DNA of 64,000 bases from Lentisphaerae bacterium RIFOXYA12_64_32. GTDB taxonomy: Bacteria > Verrucomicrobiota > Lentisphaeria > Oligosphaerales > YB12-FULL-65-16. Below are positions 49,801-57,925 of the stretch, one piece after another. The stretch lies in the NCBI GenBank assembly GCA_001803235.1, contig MHBL01000366.1:1-64000 (forward strand), given 5' to 3'. Each line of letters starts with the position of its first letter. The first letter of the stretch is position 1. The notes under the pieces are model-generated. The model saw only the letters and a program-made list of their open reading frames with translations. It had not been told where the DNA came from and did not search any database. The translations under genes were made by a program, and so were the position numbers.

Positions 49801-51254
49801 TCGACCCAGATGTGCTCGTTGCTCATGTTGATCCAGCCACGATTGAACACGGGCGTACGCCGGTTCCAGATGCCCAGCGACGTGGCCTGGAACACGTTCA
49901 CCTCCTCGACACCCTCCCACTCGGCACGTGTCAGCGGGTTGCCGTCCTTGCCGTTGGCCAGTTCGTTGTAGGCGGAGAGCGGCAACCCGTAGTAGGTGTC
50001 GGCGGTCTTGTCGAGGAGCACGGCGATCTTGTAGGCGTAGAGCGGATCGGCGGTCTCCTTGAACTGCCGGCCGTAGGTCACCACCGATTGGTTGAGCGCC
50101 AGCCAACGCCGGTGCGCGAAGAGCGTCGGAATGAACAGCTCCCACTCGACACCGTCCGGGTCCTTCTGAATGAGGCACGGCACGTCCTTGACGGTGCCGT
50201 CGAGATGCGCGAACGTCGCAGTGGCGTTCGGCGTCAGATCGTAGTTCGACGGGTAGTCCTGCGCGCGGCCGTAAAGCTCACGGTGACAGCAGCTGGTGGT
50301 GGCATGGTAGGCGTTGGCGGGATCCCATTTGAAGTCCATCGACGCTGACCCGCACAGCGGGCAATAGCCTTCGCCCGACCCGGTCATTGCGCGTTGAGCC
50401 CTGGCCGCCGTCGGCGTCCCCGAGCGCACGCGCGCGAACGGTGAGATGTGTTCCGGAAAGTCCTCGGTCAGTTCACGATCCGACGGCGCAGTGGCGACCG
50501 ACTGTCGTGGGACCCACCGAACGTTGTCGACGTAGAAGACGTAGTTGCGTCGTGGCTGGCCAATGTAGAGCAGGAGTGTTTTCACCTGTTTCAAGTCGAC
50601 CTTCTCCTTTACGGCGGCCACACCCACAATAAGGTCCTTGTTCAAGCCGGGCTTGAGCGTCGGAATCGGGCACCACACCTCCTTGTCCGCATCGAGCCGC
50701 GCCCCCAGGCCGGTCTCGGCGTCGCCATCGAGGAAGATGTCCAGCATGAGCGCCTGACGCGAAGACCAGTCGGGTTGGCCCTCACCCTTCAACAGAATGC
50801 CGGGCCAAGTGTCCTTCTCTGAACCGGGGATCTCGACGCGCAGAGACCAGGCACCGTCGGTGGCGTGCTGCTGAACCCGCTGGATCGTGCAACCCGACTG
50901 CACTGTCAGCCCCAGCGGCAGATCCGCATCGCTCTCGAACGAGGCGAGTTTCTCGGTCCGCTGCGGTGCGCCGGTCGCCGAGGAATTGGCGTAGCGTTCG
51001 CAGGTCGCTTCGATCGTTTCGCCCGGATTCGCTTGGGTCCACTTCTCGACCTGCTGCCGGCACCAGTCCGCGAACAGGCGTTCCGGCGTCAGGTTCGGAA
51101 TCTTCCGACCCGGTGTCAGTGCGGCGACCTTCGCGGCCCGGGTCGGTGCGGTCCAGGAAACGGCATCGGCTTCGGCGCCCGTGGTCATCGAGCCGATCAG
51201 GACACCGGCTGCAGTCGCAGTTGCGAGGAACGTGAGGCGAATATCACGACGCAT
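46851..51254 (-). CDS. Large secreted heparinase II/III-like protein (putative polysaccharide lyase)
   Basis: Probable exported lyase acting on a uronic-acid-containing polysaccharide; 1467 residues, about twice the usual size. GGAGGG lies nine bases before the ATG, and the signal peptide ends ...GAEADA. Residues about 105-255 form a jelly-roll-like domain (LMLDIFLDGD ... NYVFYVDNVRWVP). A Cys motif (GYCPLCGSASMDF ... SCCHRELYG) precedes an alpha-helical toroid (YYDMILTGVLAGDRTLVDFA, GEGAANYMAMLNSYYYP). The heparinase-type beta domain follows, with YTRTSLHSASDTLGIACWVD and VPVMRPGGYAHHP, equivalent to the H-x-D-x-L stretch of PL12/PL15/PL17/PL21 enzymes. In that stretch the first His is kept, but the second H-x-D is S-A-S-D. 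Further beta domains fill the C-terminus. Confidence 0.7.
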   Translation of the reverse strand: MRRDIRLTFLATATAAGVLIGSMTTGAEADAVSWTAPTRAAKVAALTPGRKIPNLTPERLFADWCRQQVEKWTQANPGETIEATCERYANSSATGAPQRTEKLASFESDADLPLGLTVQSGCTIQRVQQHATDGAWSLRVEIPGSEKDTWPGILLKGEGQPDWSSRQALMLDIFLDGDAETGLGARLDADKEVWCPIPTLKPGLNKDLIVGVAAVKEKVDLKQVKTLLLYIGQPRRNYVFYVDNVRWVPRQSVATAPSDRELTEDFPEHISPFARVRSGTPTAARAQRAMTGSGEGYCPLCGSASMDFKWDPANAYHATTSCCHRELYGRAQDYPSNYDLTPNATATFAHLDGTVKDVPCLIQKDPDGVEWELFIPTLFAHRRWLALNQSVVTYGRQFKETADPLYAYKIAVLLDKTADTYYGLPLSAYNELANGKDGNPLTRAEWEGVEEVNVFQATSLGIWNRRTPVFNRGWINMSNEHIWVEPFARVRHHPAFKSYSKKLYGDPEALDRKIMTKLVAEVARAFRTIFSQKLLCNYQEANYYDMILTGVLAGDRTLVDFAVPNQELTLYNHHYQDGLNGEGAANYMAMLNSYYYPFLRDPKSGWTELYPDFFTDHPFFETASAELNKLRTVRNLELEFADEHEYTFSRGIVTDAAKVAEREAIPSMNWPGWGVGILRFGGAGHRQEMTLMYTRTSLHSASDTLGIACWVDGVPVMRPGGYAHHPIVPLDFTRPEIKGLNAMGYPHEIIDAQHPWSWDWAHSPLAQNTVTVDEAFTSMGWADKRGFGEVVTFKGGEASGDAGAHFQVLDVRDRFSFDRVGVKVSDLRRALLGVEGPDGRPYAVDILSLRGGSRHALYQSAWGERAEDALPPVTGTENDLTKVMFANQQKAVVGDVAFPKEWLVFGPGEQDTPEPDAEALAAVQPELAWSNMKLLGQKAALADNRIDLGALLGGKQSGKTAYLLAEIEVAKDTEITIGAGADWWMKWWVNGAPIGDTLADGNKLWPPQISDYLFRAKLKKGKNTLAVKAISGSGSFVLAAGGPQELRKLPKLPSGLPPKQQVFERVRNVERLAPPSGNWDLTWKTDVAAYAVRDPKGEPFKRPIPEDAGRVRLRLIGVAQPDMPIELMRGKGPWVAVINQPLETGNTLHSNVGFRDATDFLVERRELAENTTAPELTSRFVHVMEGYREGEASTIRRVELLPVVDSAGTANAALGLRVELLSGVVDTVIFQPEGGKVEFKDGTTTDARYALVRRNAGGEVVEAHMVRGTYLRGAGLDVTGAAEYTGTIVDLIGDLTGTRQESALIVKPDAVWPEAPGAGCQQMLIEGPNPLRTSLCEVYAIAGVKPMPGNQVRVDLANHAPLVAGWHQVTLIDPKKPNVLKTNRPLTSGSNSPWYWGMKAWFPERGVTAVIKGVATEPDAPWNCTTLTAEDGFDLAAKGIQPGDWFVVHFLEPGLKVTLPNAVVWRK

Positions 51255-51296
51255 GATGGTTCTCCCTCCGACATGCTGGGATGCGACGGATTACGC

Positions 51297-51460
51297 AGTG
51301 GCTCGGCGCGTCCCGCGCCGAAGCGGGGTGCGCCGGCTGGGCTTCTCCGGCGAAGCTGCCTGGGCGAAGACGGATCTCCGGCCAAGGGTCTCGGGCCGGG
51401 ACGGCCCCGAGCACTCTGCTGCGGTCCCGGAGGTCCCGCGCCGCTGCCGCTCTGCGTGCT
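51297..51460. repeat. Dispersed GC-rich repeat, copy 2 of 3
   Basis: It matches copies 1 and 3 over GCGCGTCCCGCGCCGAAGCG, GGGCCGGGACGGCCCCGAGC and GGTCCCGCGCC, but has a 35-45 base insert (CTTCTCCGGCGAAGC...) in the middle and lacks the 3' block. It ends at the stop codon of the CBM9/barrel gene and occupies most of the spacer before the heparinase-like gene. Confidence 0.8.
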
Positions 51461-54400
51461 ACCGGATGTGCACCACGGCCACATCCTGCTCAGGGATGGT
51501 CACCGTCATCTCGGCGGGACTGTCGGTCTTGACGTCCGTGCCGAAAACCGTTGCCGCCTGGCCGGGTCTCACGTCCTTGTTCTGCAGCTTGACTTGCAGC
51601 GGCGTGTCGCCTTCATTGAAGAGCAGGACCAGGCGTTCGTCACCGCGCTTCAACACCAGCACGTCCGGGTACTTGAGCTGGTCGCACCCGGCCAGGCTGT
51701 CGTCCCGCTCGCCCTCGAAGAACAAGTCCTCGTACGTCGCCAGGATCCGGGTCGCCTCGCCAATCCAATACAACATACCGCCCGTGCGATCACCCGAATT
51801 GCAGAGATCGACGCCCAAGCCGAGCGCCGTGACCACGCGCAGGATTTCCCGTTTCTGCAGTCTTGGGTCCTCATAGTCAGTCGCTTGATTCAGGAATGTC
51901 CGCGGGTTGACGACCTGCGCATAACAGTGGCCCATCGCAAACTCCTGCCCCATGACTTGGGTGCGGTTCAGGCCGACCTTGTCGCGGAACATGACCATGA
52001 CGTCGTCCAGGTACTTCTGTCCGGAGGCGCTACCCGCTTCGTTGCCGGGCACGCCCGGGAAGGCCGAGTCCAGGCAGCCTTTCAACGCGTGCCAGAGCTT
52101 CGTGTGCGATGACCACGAGTAGAGCATGTACGGCTTGCCGAGTTCATTCGCCGCCTGCTTGGCAATGGCGGCCACTTGACCGTCAAGCCCGACGCGGAAG
52201 GTATCCCACTGCGCCTTGTAGTTTTTGAAGATCGCCGCGTCGGAAAGGTCTGCATCCGCCGGCAGGTTGGCACACTTGCGGAACTCGGCTTTGCAGCGAT
52301 CGCAGAAACACCAACTCCCTTTGCCTTCGCGAATGCCACTGCCCGGTGAGCCGTGCCCCGGGTCCCACGCGACCTCCTCCCAGTCGCTCCAGATGATAGA
52401 CGCGCCGGGTTGGCGCTCGAGCAGTACCGCGTAGGACGCTTTTACCTCTGCCAGGAACGCCGCGCGCCCTTCGCCCACGACGTAGGACGGACAGTACTGG
52501 TCGCGCTTCTCCCAGGTCTCGCTGTCCTCGAAATAGCGGGCCCGGGCCTCGGCATGGTCCTGTAGCCAGCGATAGCCGGGACGGGACGCCACGCTCTTCA
52601 TCCCGTAGAATGGATAATTGGACCAAATGATGAGGCGCCCGCCGGCTTCCAGGACCTTGGCCGCCGTGTTGGGTGCCGGCCCGATCCACGTGTTGAACCC
52701 GGCCTGGAGCGACTGGCGCATGTGCTGTTCATAGTGCTCCGGTGAGAACCGCGCGCCCCCATAGTAGCCCGAGCAGGGCTCGGAACAGTACTGCGAGATC
52801 ATGATCTTCTTGCAGAACCGGCCGTCGATCGGCGGCAGAACGCGCACGGGGATCTTCTGCTCAAGTTCGGTGAAGTTCCCCTTGGCAATCCGCCGGTAGT
52901 ACCACGCCGTGGAACGTTCCGCGCCGGACCATTTCTCAAGGAACAGGGGCAGGAACTGTCCGGTGATCCGGTCCGGTGCCACACTGGTCTTCGCCTCGGC
53001 AATCCGATAGCGAGTGTACGCTCGACCGCCGTGCTCCGTTGCCTCCGTGACCACCCCCGTCGGCCGGACATTGTGCTGACTGCGCCCGTTCTCGTTCATG
53101 ATGTCGAGCAGGCGAAACTCCATCGGGACATCCAGGACGAACTCGAAACTCTCCAACGCGAAGGGGAAGTGCGAGTACAACATCAGGGACAGGTTCTCCA
53201 TGGCGCCCTCGGAAATGCCCCATTCCTTGATGAGCGGGTTGATGCAGCGGTCCGGGCCGTCATGGCCCGCGTTCCAGAGCACCGCCTGGCGCAGCAGCGC
53301 ACGCGGCGCACCGCCGGGTCCCCACAGAAAACCCGCCGCATCGGGTGCGGCCAGCGGCCATGCGCTGTCGTCGAAGTCGCGCGTCACCCAAGCCGGGACA
53401 TCCTGGCCGGACGCGCGCCAGCGCCCGTCAGTCAGCGGGTCACCGGCGATGCGCACCTTCACGCCCGGGTTCGGCCCCTTCGCCTCGGCGTCGATACCGA
53501 AGATCGTGACCCCTTCCCGAATCCGTACCGGCAACGGCTGCCCGGGTTGCACCGCGACCGCCTCACCATCGACGAAGAGCTTCACCACGGCATCGCGTGC
53601 CTCCAACTCAAGGTGAATTGGGGTCGACGCCAACGCGGGTCCGCCGGACTCGGAACCGTCGTCCTCGATCAGCTCGATGCTGTCGTACCACGCGGTCGTG
53701 CCGCTGTTGATGTTGTAGAGCATCACCATGGCCTCGAGCAGCTTATCGCTGGTCTGAAAACGCAGTTCGTAGTGGCCCCAGGCGTTGACCGCGTCGCCCT
53801 TGCCGGGGCGGTCGCCGCAACGGTGATACGTCCACTCCACGTCCTTCTGGTCGCGCTCGATGACGTCGACACTGACGGTGCCGGACGAGAACTTGGAACG
53901 CTTGATGTCACAGCGCAGGATGTACTTCGTGCCAGGCTTGAGTTTCAGGTTCTGACTGGCGTTGACGAAGCTGTTCGTGCCGCCTGCGCCGTCGAGCCGG
54001 ATGGACTTGCCGCCCATGGTCGCGGTGGTGGCGTCGATGGCAATGCGCCCGGGCTCGCGCAAGCCCCATTCCTTCATATCCTCCTCGAAACTGCCATTGA
54101 CTACGGCATTCCCGGAGTCTGCCTGGTTCTGGGCCACAAACGCACGGAATGCAGCGCCCAACTGCTGCTCCGCCGCGGCCACGTCGGCGGCGACGGGCGC
54201 GCCGCGGAAAGCCACAGTGGCGAAGTTCGCAACATCGGCAAAGCCCTGTTTCACCGGCGCCCACGACGAGAACCTTTCGCTGGCCGGGCCGCAGGTGACG
54301 TTGCGGGCCACGCTGAACTTCCACGTGTCGCCTTCGTTCGGTGTGTGCCCCAAGACCTCGAAGGGTATGCGCACCTCCAGACACCAGTCGTCACCCGAAA

Positions 54401-54860
54401 TCTGCGCCTTCGCCGTCCAATTCCAGGCCGTGTCGGCCGTCTCAGCCTTCTTGCCATTCCAGCGTGCGCCGGCAGTGTTGGCAATGAGTTGGACATAGTC
54501 GGCGCCCGGTGGCGCTAGGAAGATCTCAATGCTATCGTCGTCCCACAAGGGCTCGAGATCGCTCGTCAGTGGCGTGATGAGACGGCTGAATGGTTCCTTG
54601 CAGCGCACCGCCAGGTACAACGCATCATCCGCCCAGCCGAGCCGGAAGGAGGTCGGTTTCCGGTACGCAAAGCCTTCCGTCTTGAGGGTGTGAAAGCCCG
54701 TCGCCTCGGGGAGGCTCTGCCAGGCCGCATCATCCAGTTTCCCGTCGATCACAGGCGGCGCGGCCAAGCGATAGCACGGGTAGGCCGGGCGCGGCTCAGT
54801 TGCGGCCAGGGATCCGAGGATGAACGGGGTAACTACCAAGGCGGAGAGGACGTGTCTCAT
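51459..54860 (-). CDS. Secreted CBM9-like plus TIM-barrel protein (putative glycoside hydrolase)
   Basis: Exported 1133-residue protein. The ORF continues to 55412, but MRHVLSALVVTPFILGSLAA at 54860 is a signal peptide with AAGGAG ten bases upstream, which decides the start. Residues about 30-220 are CBM9-like (PPVIDGKLDDAAWQSLPEAT, DDALYLAVRCKEPF, DDDSIEIFLAPPG). A second beta sandwich follows (VVNGSFEEDMKEWGL ... TTAWYDSIELIED). The barrel-like part shows YCSEPCSGYYGGARF, SIIWSDWEEVAWDPGHGSPG and GSWCFCDRCKAEFRKC, the same Cys-x-Cys-x2-Cys cluster as the GH42-like protein at 31875. A small beta domain closes the protein. D/E residues in IIWSDWEE are candidate catalytic acids by position on a barrel strand. 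The family was not identified. Confidence 0.65.
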   Translation of the reverse strand: MRHVLSALVVTPFILGSLAATEPRPAYPCYRLAAPPVIDGKLDDAAWQSLPEATGFHTLKTEGFAYRKPTSFRLGWADDALYLAVRCKEPFSRLITPLTSDLEPLWDDDSIEIFLAPPGADYVQLIANTAGARWNGKKAETADTAWNWTAKAQISGDDWCLEVRIPFEVLGHTPNEGDTWKFSVARNVTCGPASERFSSWAPVKQGFADVANFATVAFRGAPVAADVAAAEQQLGAAFRAFVAQNQADSGNAVVNGSFEEDMKEWGLREPGRIAIDATTATMGGKSIRLDGAGGTNSFVNASQNLKLKPGTKYILRCDIKRSKFSSGTVSVDVIERDQKDVEWTYHRCGDRPGKGDAVNAWGHYELRFQTSDKLLEAMVMLYNINSGTTAWYDSIELIEDDGSESGGPALASTPIHLELEARDAVVKLFVDGEAVAVQPGQPLPVRIREGVTIFGIDAEAKGPNPGVKVRIAGDPLTDGRWRASGQDVPAWVTRDFDDSAWPLAAPDAAGFLWGPGGAPRALLRQAVLWNAGHDGPDRCINPLIKEWGISEGAMENLSLMLYSHFPFALESFEFVLDVPMEFRLLDIMNENGRSQHNVRPTGVVTEATEHGGRAYTRYRIAEAKTSVAPDRITGQFLPLFLEKWSGAERSTAWYYRRIAKGNFTELEQKIPVRVLPPIDGRFCKKIMISQYCSEPCSGYYGGARFSPEHYEQHMRQSLQAGFNTWIGPAPNTAAKVLEAGGRLIIWSNYPFYGMKSVASRPGYRWLQDHAEARARYFEDSETWEKRDQYCPSYVVGEGRAAFLAEVKASYAVLLERQPGASIIWSDWEEVAWDPGHGSPGSGIREGKGSWCFCDRCKAEFRKCANLPADADLSDAAIFKNYKAQWDTFRVGLDGQVAAIAKQAANELGKPYMLYSWSSHTKLWHALKGCLDSAFPGVPGNEAGSASGQKYLDDVMVMFRDKVGLNRTQVMGQEFAMGHCYAQVVNPRTFLNQATDYEDPRLQKREILRVVTALGLGVDLCNSGDRTGGMLYWIGEATRILATYEDLFFEGERDDSLAGCDQLKYPDVLVLKRGDERLVLLFNEGDTPLQVKLQNKDVRPGQAATVFGTDVKTDSPAEMTVTIPEQDVAVVHIR

Positions 54861-55351
54861 GGGGTGATGACTCCTTGGTCCTGGGTTCGGTTCTTCGGAC
54901 GGTCCCCACTCCGGAACGGATCCTGCCACCCAACATACCCCGCGACCGGCTCCACACCCAAGGTCTTCATCCCCCCGGCAACGCAATTCCCTCCATACCG
55001 GTATAGGCCAGACGGAGGTCTCTCGCCGTCTGGCCGCGCCGACGCCGAAGGCGTGCCGGAGATGCAGTCGGGGCCGTCCCTCGTTCCGAATCGCATTCAC
55101 CACCGGCGCAAGGCCGGTGGCGTCTCTTTTCCGCGCGGTCCGCGCCGCCGCCGGGCTCGTCCCGGCGGGGCGACGATTCCGTGCGTGTGGATCTGTTCTC
55201 TCGCTCATCCGCCCCTCACTCCCAAGGCGGGCTTTGCCCGCAAACGAAGCAACTGAACCGTACCCCCACCCGCCCCGGACGGCAAGCGTCACCCGAACGG
55301 CGACGCCGCTTTGAATTCCACCCCGCCGGTCCGCCCCGCGCGAACCCGGGA
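54861..55351. other. Spacer with several short GC-rich hairpins
   Basis: About 490 bases with no credible gene; the overlapping long ORFs are Arg/Gly/Pro-rich shadows. Visible palindromes are CCAGACGG..CCGTCTGG (about 55010-55036), CACCGGCGCAAGGCCGGTG (about 55099-55117) and GCCGCCGGGCTCGTCCCGGCGG (about 55148-55169). The promoter of the minus-strand gene starting at 54860 should lie here, but no clear box stands out. Confidence 0.6.
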
Positions 55352-57535
55352 TCATGCGCTCGCGAACGCTTCGACGCGACGTGCCGACTCCTCGGTCACG
55401 GCGACTTTCCACGCCACGTGTTCGGGCGAGAACATGTACTCCATGGACGCCTCAAAACCGATCGTCGTGTCGGTTTCATAGCAGACGAGGGTTGCCTCCG
55501 CGTTGGCGATCTCGCGCGCGGCGACGGCCTTCATCGCGTCGGCGAGAGGGCGGACACCGTCGCCGCCGGCAAGGTCGGAAACGAGCCGGAATACGGCGGC
55601 GGTGTCGCCGTGCGAGCGCGGGCGCGCATCCTGCAGCAGGGCCTTGAGAATCTGCCACTGTTTGACATGCACGGTCGTGCGATATGTGTTCTCCATGAAA
55701 CGACTGACCGCCCACGCGCGGCGGGCATTCTCCGCCTTCGTGCCGATCAGCCCCGCGGCGGCCTGTTCCATCAGACGGTTGCCGTCCTCGAACAGCGCAC
55801 ACACCCGCTTGACACGCAACAGCCGCAGTTCGGTGCGCGCGGGATCGGCGAATACGTTCTCGGTATAGGTCGGGAAGGCGATGGCATTGCCGCCGTGCAC
55901 GGCGTAAGGCACACTGGGCAGCGTGACGTCGGTCTGATCCCACACCAGCGGGTACGACGGGCCGGTGCGGTAGGGGCCGTACTGATCCGTCGCCCACGCA
56001 ATCACCAGGCGGATCGCGTCGCTGAACAGGTGCCAGGCCTGCCGTGCCAGCGGCGCGCCGGTGCCGTAATCGCGCCGCGCTGTGGCGTCGAGCGCCGCAT
56101 CGAGGTCCTCGCCGCCCGTCGTGAACGCGTTCTTGGCCAGTTCGGATACGAACGAGGGCAGCCAGCCGTAGTGGTGACTCTCCATCAGGCCAGCCAACCC
56201 GTGCGCGTCGTGCGAGGCGACCAAGTTGCGGTAGCGGCGGTTCCACTGCTCCGGTGTTGGCAGGTACGGCGCCACGCCCATGTCCCAGGTCCGGCCGCCG
56301 GTGTTCGCCATCGCGTAGAGACGGAGCCCGAGCCGCTTCGCTTCCTCGGCTTCGCTCGCGTAGTAACCGCCTGGACCCTCGAACGAAATCGAGTAGTCGT
56401 CCACCGTGTACTCGGCGCCGTTCTCGCCGCGGAAGCGCTCGAACATGTCGAACGTGACCAGCAGCGTGATGTCGCGCGGCAGGCTGCGGATCAGTTCGAG
56501 GCGAATGTCGCGCGGCTGATAGCCCCAGTTGTACGACCAGAACACAATGTCGGCTGTCGGGTTGTGGACACGAATGACGTCCCGCGCCATCTCGACGAGC
56601 TGCGGGTAGTCGCAGCAGGGATACCAGCCGACGCTGCAGCCTTTGTCCTGGGGCGTGCGCAACTGACAGCGTTTGCCGATCGTGTGCGGGTCGCGACTGG
56701 GGAACTCGAAGGTCTCGCCCACAAACACGATGCCGCGCAGGCCAGGACAGTGCGCGAAGAGCCGCCCGAACGAGTTTTCGTAGTAGGCGCGCGCCCCCGC
56801 ATCGTCGGGGTGGACGTCGCACTTGTAGTGACTGTAGACGTAAACGTCGAGGCCAAAGCCCGCCGCGCGGTAGACCAGGTTGTTGAAGTCGCAGTAGCCG
56901 CGCCCGGAACCGGGCCACAGCGCATCCGGGTTCTTGAACCCGTGCAGAGAGGTGTCGAGATCCGACACGTACACGAGGATGGCGTCCATGCCCGCGTGCG
57001 CGATCGCCTGCAGGTACGGGTCGGGGAAGGTGTCCAGCTCGTAACCCGAGTGGGTCATGCGCGGCGAGAACAGCGGCGCGTGCTCGGCGTCCTCGATCCC
57101 GATCACCGGGCCTTCGTTCCGGCGCATGATGTCCTCAATGTGGTAGCTGCCCTGCGCCGCGCCACGGTCGGTCTTGCCGCAGACCACAATGCTGTCGCGG
57201 GATACGGCGATCCGATATGCGCCGCCCTGCCCGGACGCGACCGCGATGTCGCAGTCGGCAGTGGTGAGGAGGAAGATCTTTCGCGCCGGGAACGCAAGCT
57301 CGGCCGCCATGTCGGTGGCCCGACGCAGGCGCAGGTACACCGACAGCGACTCGGCAAAGAAATCGCACAAGTCCCGCCCCGCGTAGCGCAACAGTCGCGA
57401 CGCGTTGTCGGGCAGGACAATCTCCCACGCGTCATCGACCCGGCACCCGGCCACTTGGGTATAAACCGCCTCATTGCGGATGTTCTTCGGATGCACCTCA
57501 CACAGGCGCTCTCTGAAATCGTAGTTCCGTGCCAT
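55352..57535 (-). CDS. Putative glycoside hydrolase with GH20/GH67-type N-terminal domain
   Basis: Cytosolic-looking 727-residue enzyme with no signal peptide. AAGGAAGGA precedes the ATG. Residues about 30-135 resemble the non-catalytic alpha/beta domain shared by hexosaminidases and alpha-glucuronidases, ending in VVCGKTDRGAAQGSYHIEDI. A barrel follows with FSPRMTHSGYELDTFPDPYL, DVYVYSHYKC and LRGIVFVGETFEF near residue 280, whose glutamate is a candidate catalytic acid. ADIVFWSYNWGY and FEGPGGYYASEAEEAK come next, then a helical C-terminal domain. The architecture fits a GH20, GH67 or GH84-like hydrolase acting on amino sugars or uronides. Which of these cannot be settled by eye. Confidence 0.6.
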   Translation of the reverse strand: MARNYDFRERLCEVHPKNIRNEAVYTQVAGCRVDDAWEIVLPDNASRLLRYAGRDLCDFFAESLSVYLRLRRATDMAAELAFPARKIFLLTTADCDIAVASGQGGAYRIAVSRDSIVVCGKTDRGAAQGSYHIEDIMRRNEGPVIGIEDAEHAPLFSPRMTHSGYELDTFPDPYLQAIAHAGMDAILVYVSDLDTSLHGFKNPDALWPGSGRGYCDFNNLVYRAAGFGLDVYVYSHYKCDVHPDDAGARAYYENSFGRLFAHCPGLRGIVFVGETFEFPSRDPHTIGKRCQLRTPQDKGCSVGWYPCCDYPQLVEMARDVIRVHNPTADIVFWSYNWGYQPRDIRLELIRSLPRDITLLVTFDMFERFRGENGAEYTVDDYSISFEGPGGYYASEAEEAKRLGLRLYAMANTGGRTWDMGVAPYLPTPEQWNRRYRNLVASHDAHGLAGLMESHHYGWLPSFVSELAKNAFTTGGEDLDAALDATARRDYGTGAPLARQAWHLFSDAIRLVIAWATDQYGPYRTGPSYPLVWDQTDVTLPSVPYAVHGGNAIAFPTYTENVFADPARTELRLLRVKRVCALFEDGNRLMEQAAAGLIGTKAENARRAWAVSRFMENTYRTTVHVKQWQILKALLQDARPRSHGDTAAVFRLVSDLAGGDGVRPLADAMKAVAAREIANAEATLVCYETDTTIGFEASMEYMFSPEHVAWKVAVTEESARRVEAFASA

Positions 57536-57599
57536 GGCCGTCCTTCCTTATGGTATCTTTCCGTGCCCGATTCAGCGGCCCAGCGTGGCGTCCCGGGCC

Positions 57600-57800
57600 C
57601 AGTCGCCGGGCGCGGTGCGGTTCTGTTCCCTGCCGCGGCGCGGGTTGGACCACGCGGACGGGGCGTCGGCATCGACGTGTCCGCTGAGATGGTGCGCGAG
57701 ACGGCGGCAGACATTGAGCGCGCGGGTTGGCACCAAACCACAATGCAGCAGATGGACGCCCAGGCGCTCCAATTCCCGGCGGCCGCGTTCGAGTCCACGG
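57600..57800 (+). pseudogene. Remnant of a UbiE-like SAM-dependent methyltransferase
   Basis: Plus-strand frame within the track ORF ending at 57883. It reads PVAGRGAVLFPAAARVGPRG, then GVGIDVSAEMVRETAADIER, then QQMDAQALQFPAAAFES, in the order and spacing of motifs I, post-I and II of class I methyltransferases (GxG, acidic GID, MDAxxLxFP). Homology stops there in Arg/Pro-rich junk, and the upstream part would run into the start of the GH gene on the other strand. About 65 residues of a gene of roughly 250 remain, so it is a decayed fragment. The rest of the 57536-57925 spacer shows nothing recognisable. Confidence 0.7.
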
Positions 57801-57925
57801 CGCGACCACGTCCACGTCCGGCAACCCGCGGGAGGCGTTGTGCAATCCGTGCTGGCCGAGTATCATCCTGGAACTGTCCTTGAGTATCCCGACTTTCCAG
57901 GTCTTCGACACGAAGTCCTTCCTCC

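Noticed and set aside
55181-57883. Plus-strand ORF of 900 residues
   Set aside because: Most of it is the shadow of the GH20/GH67-like gene. Only the last part (57600-57800) carries real methyltransferase motifs, and these are annotated as a remnant.
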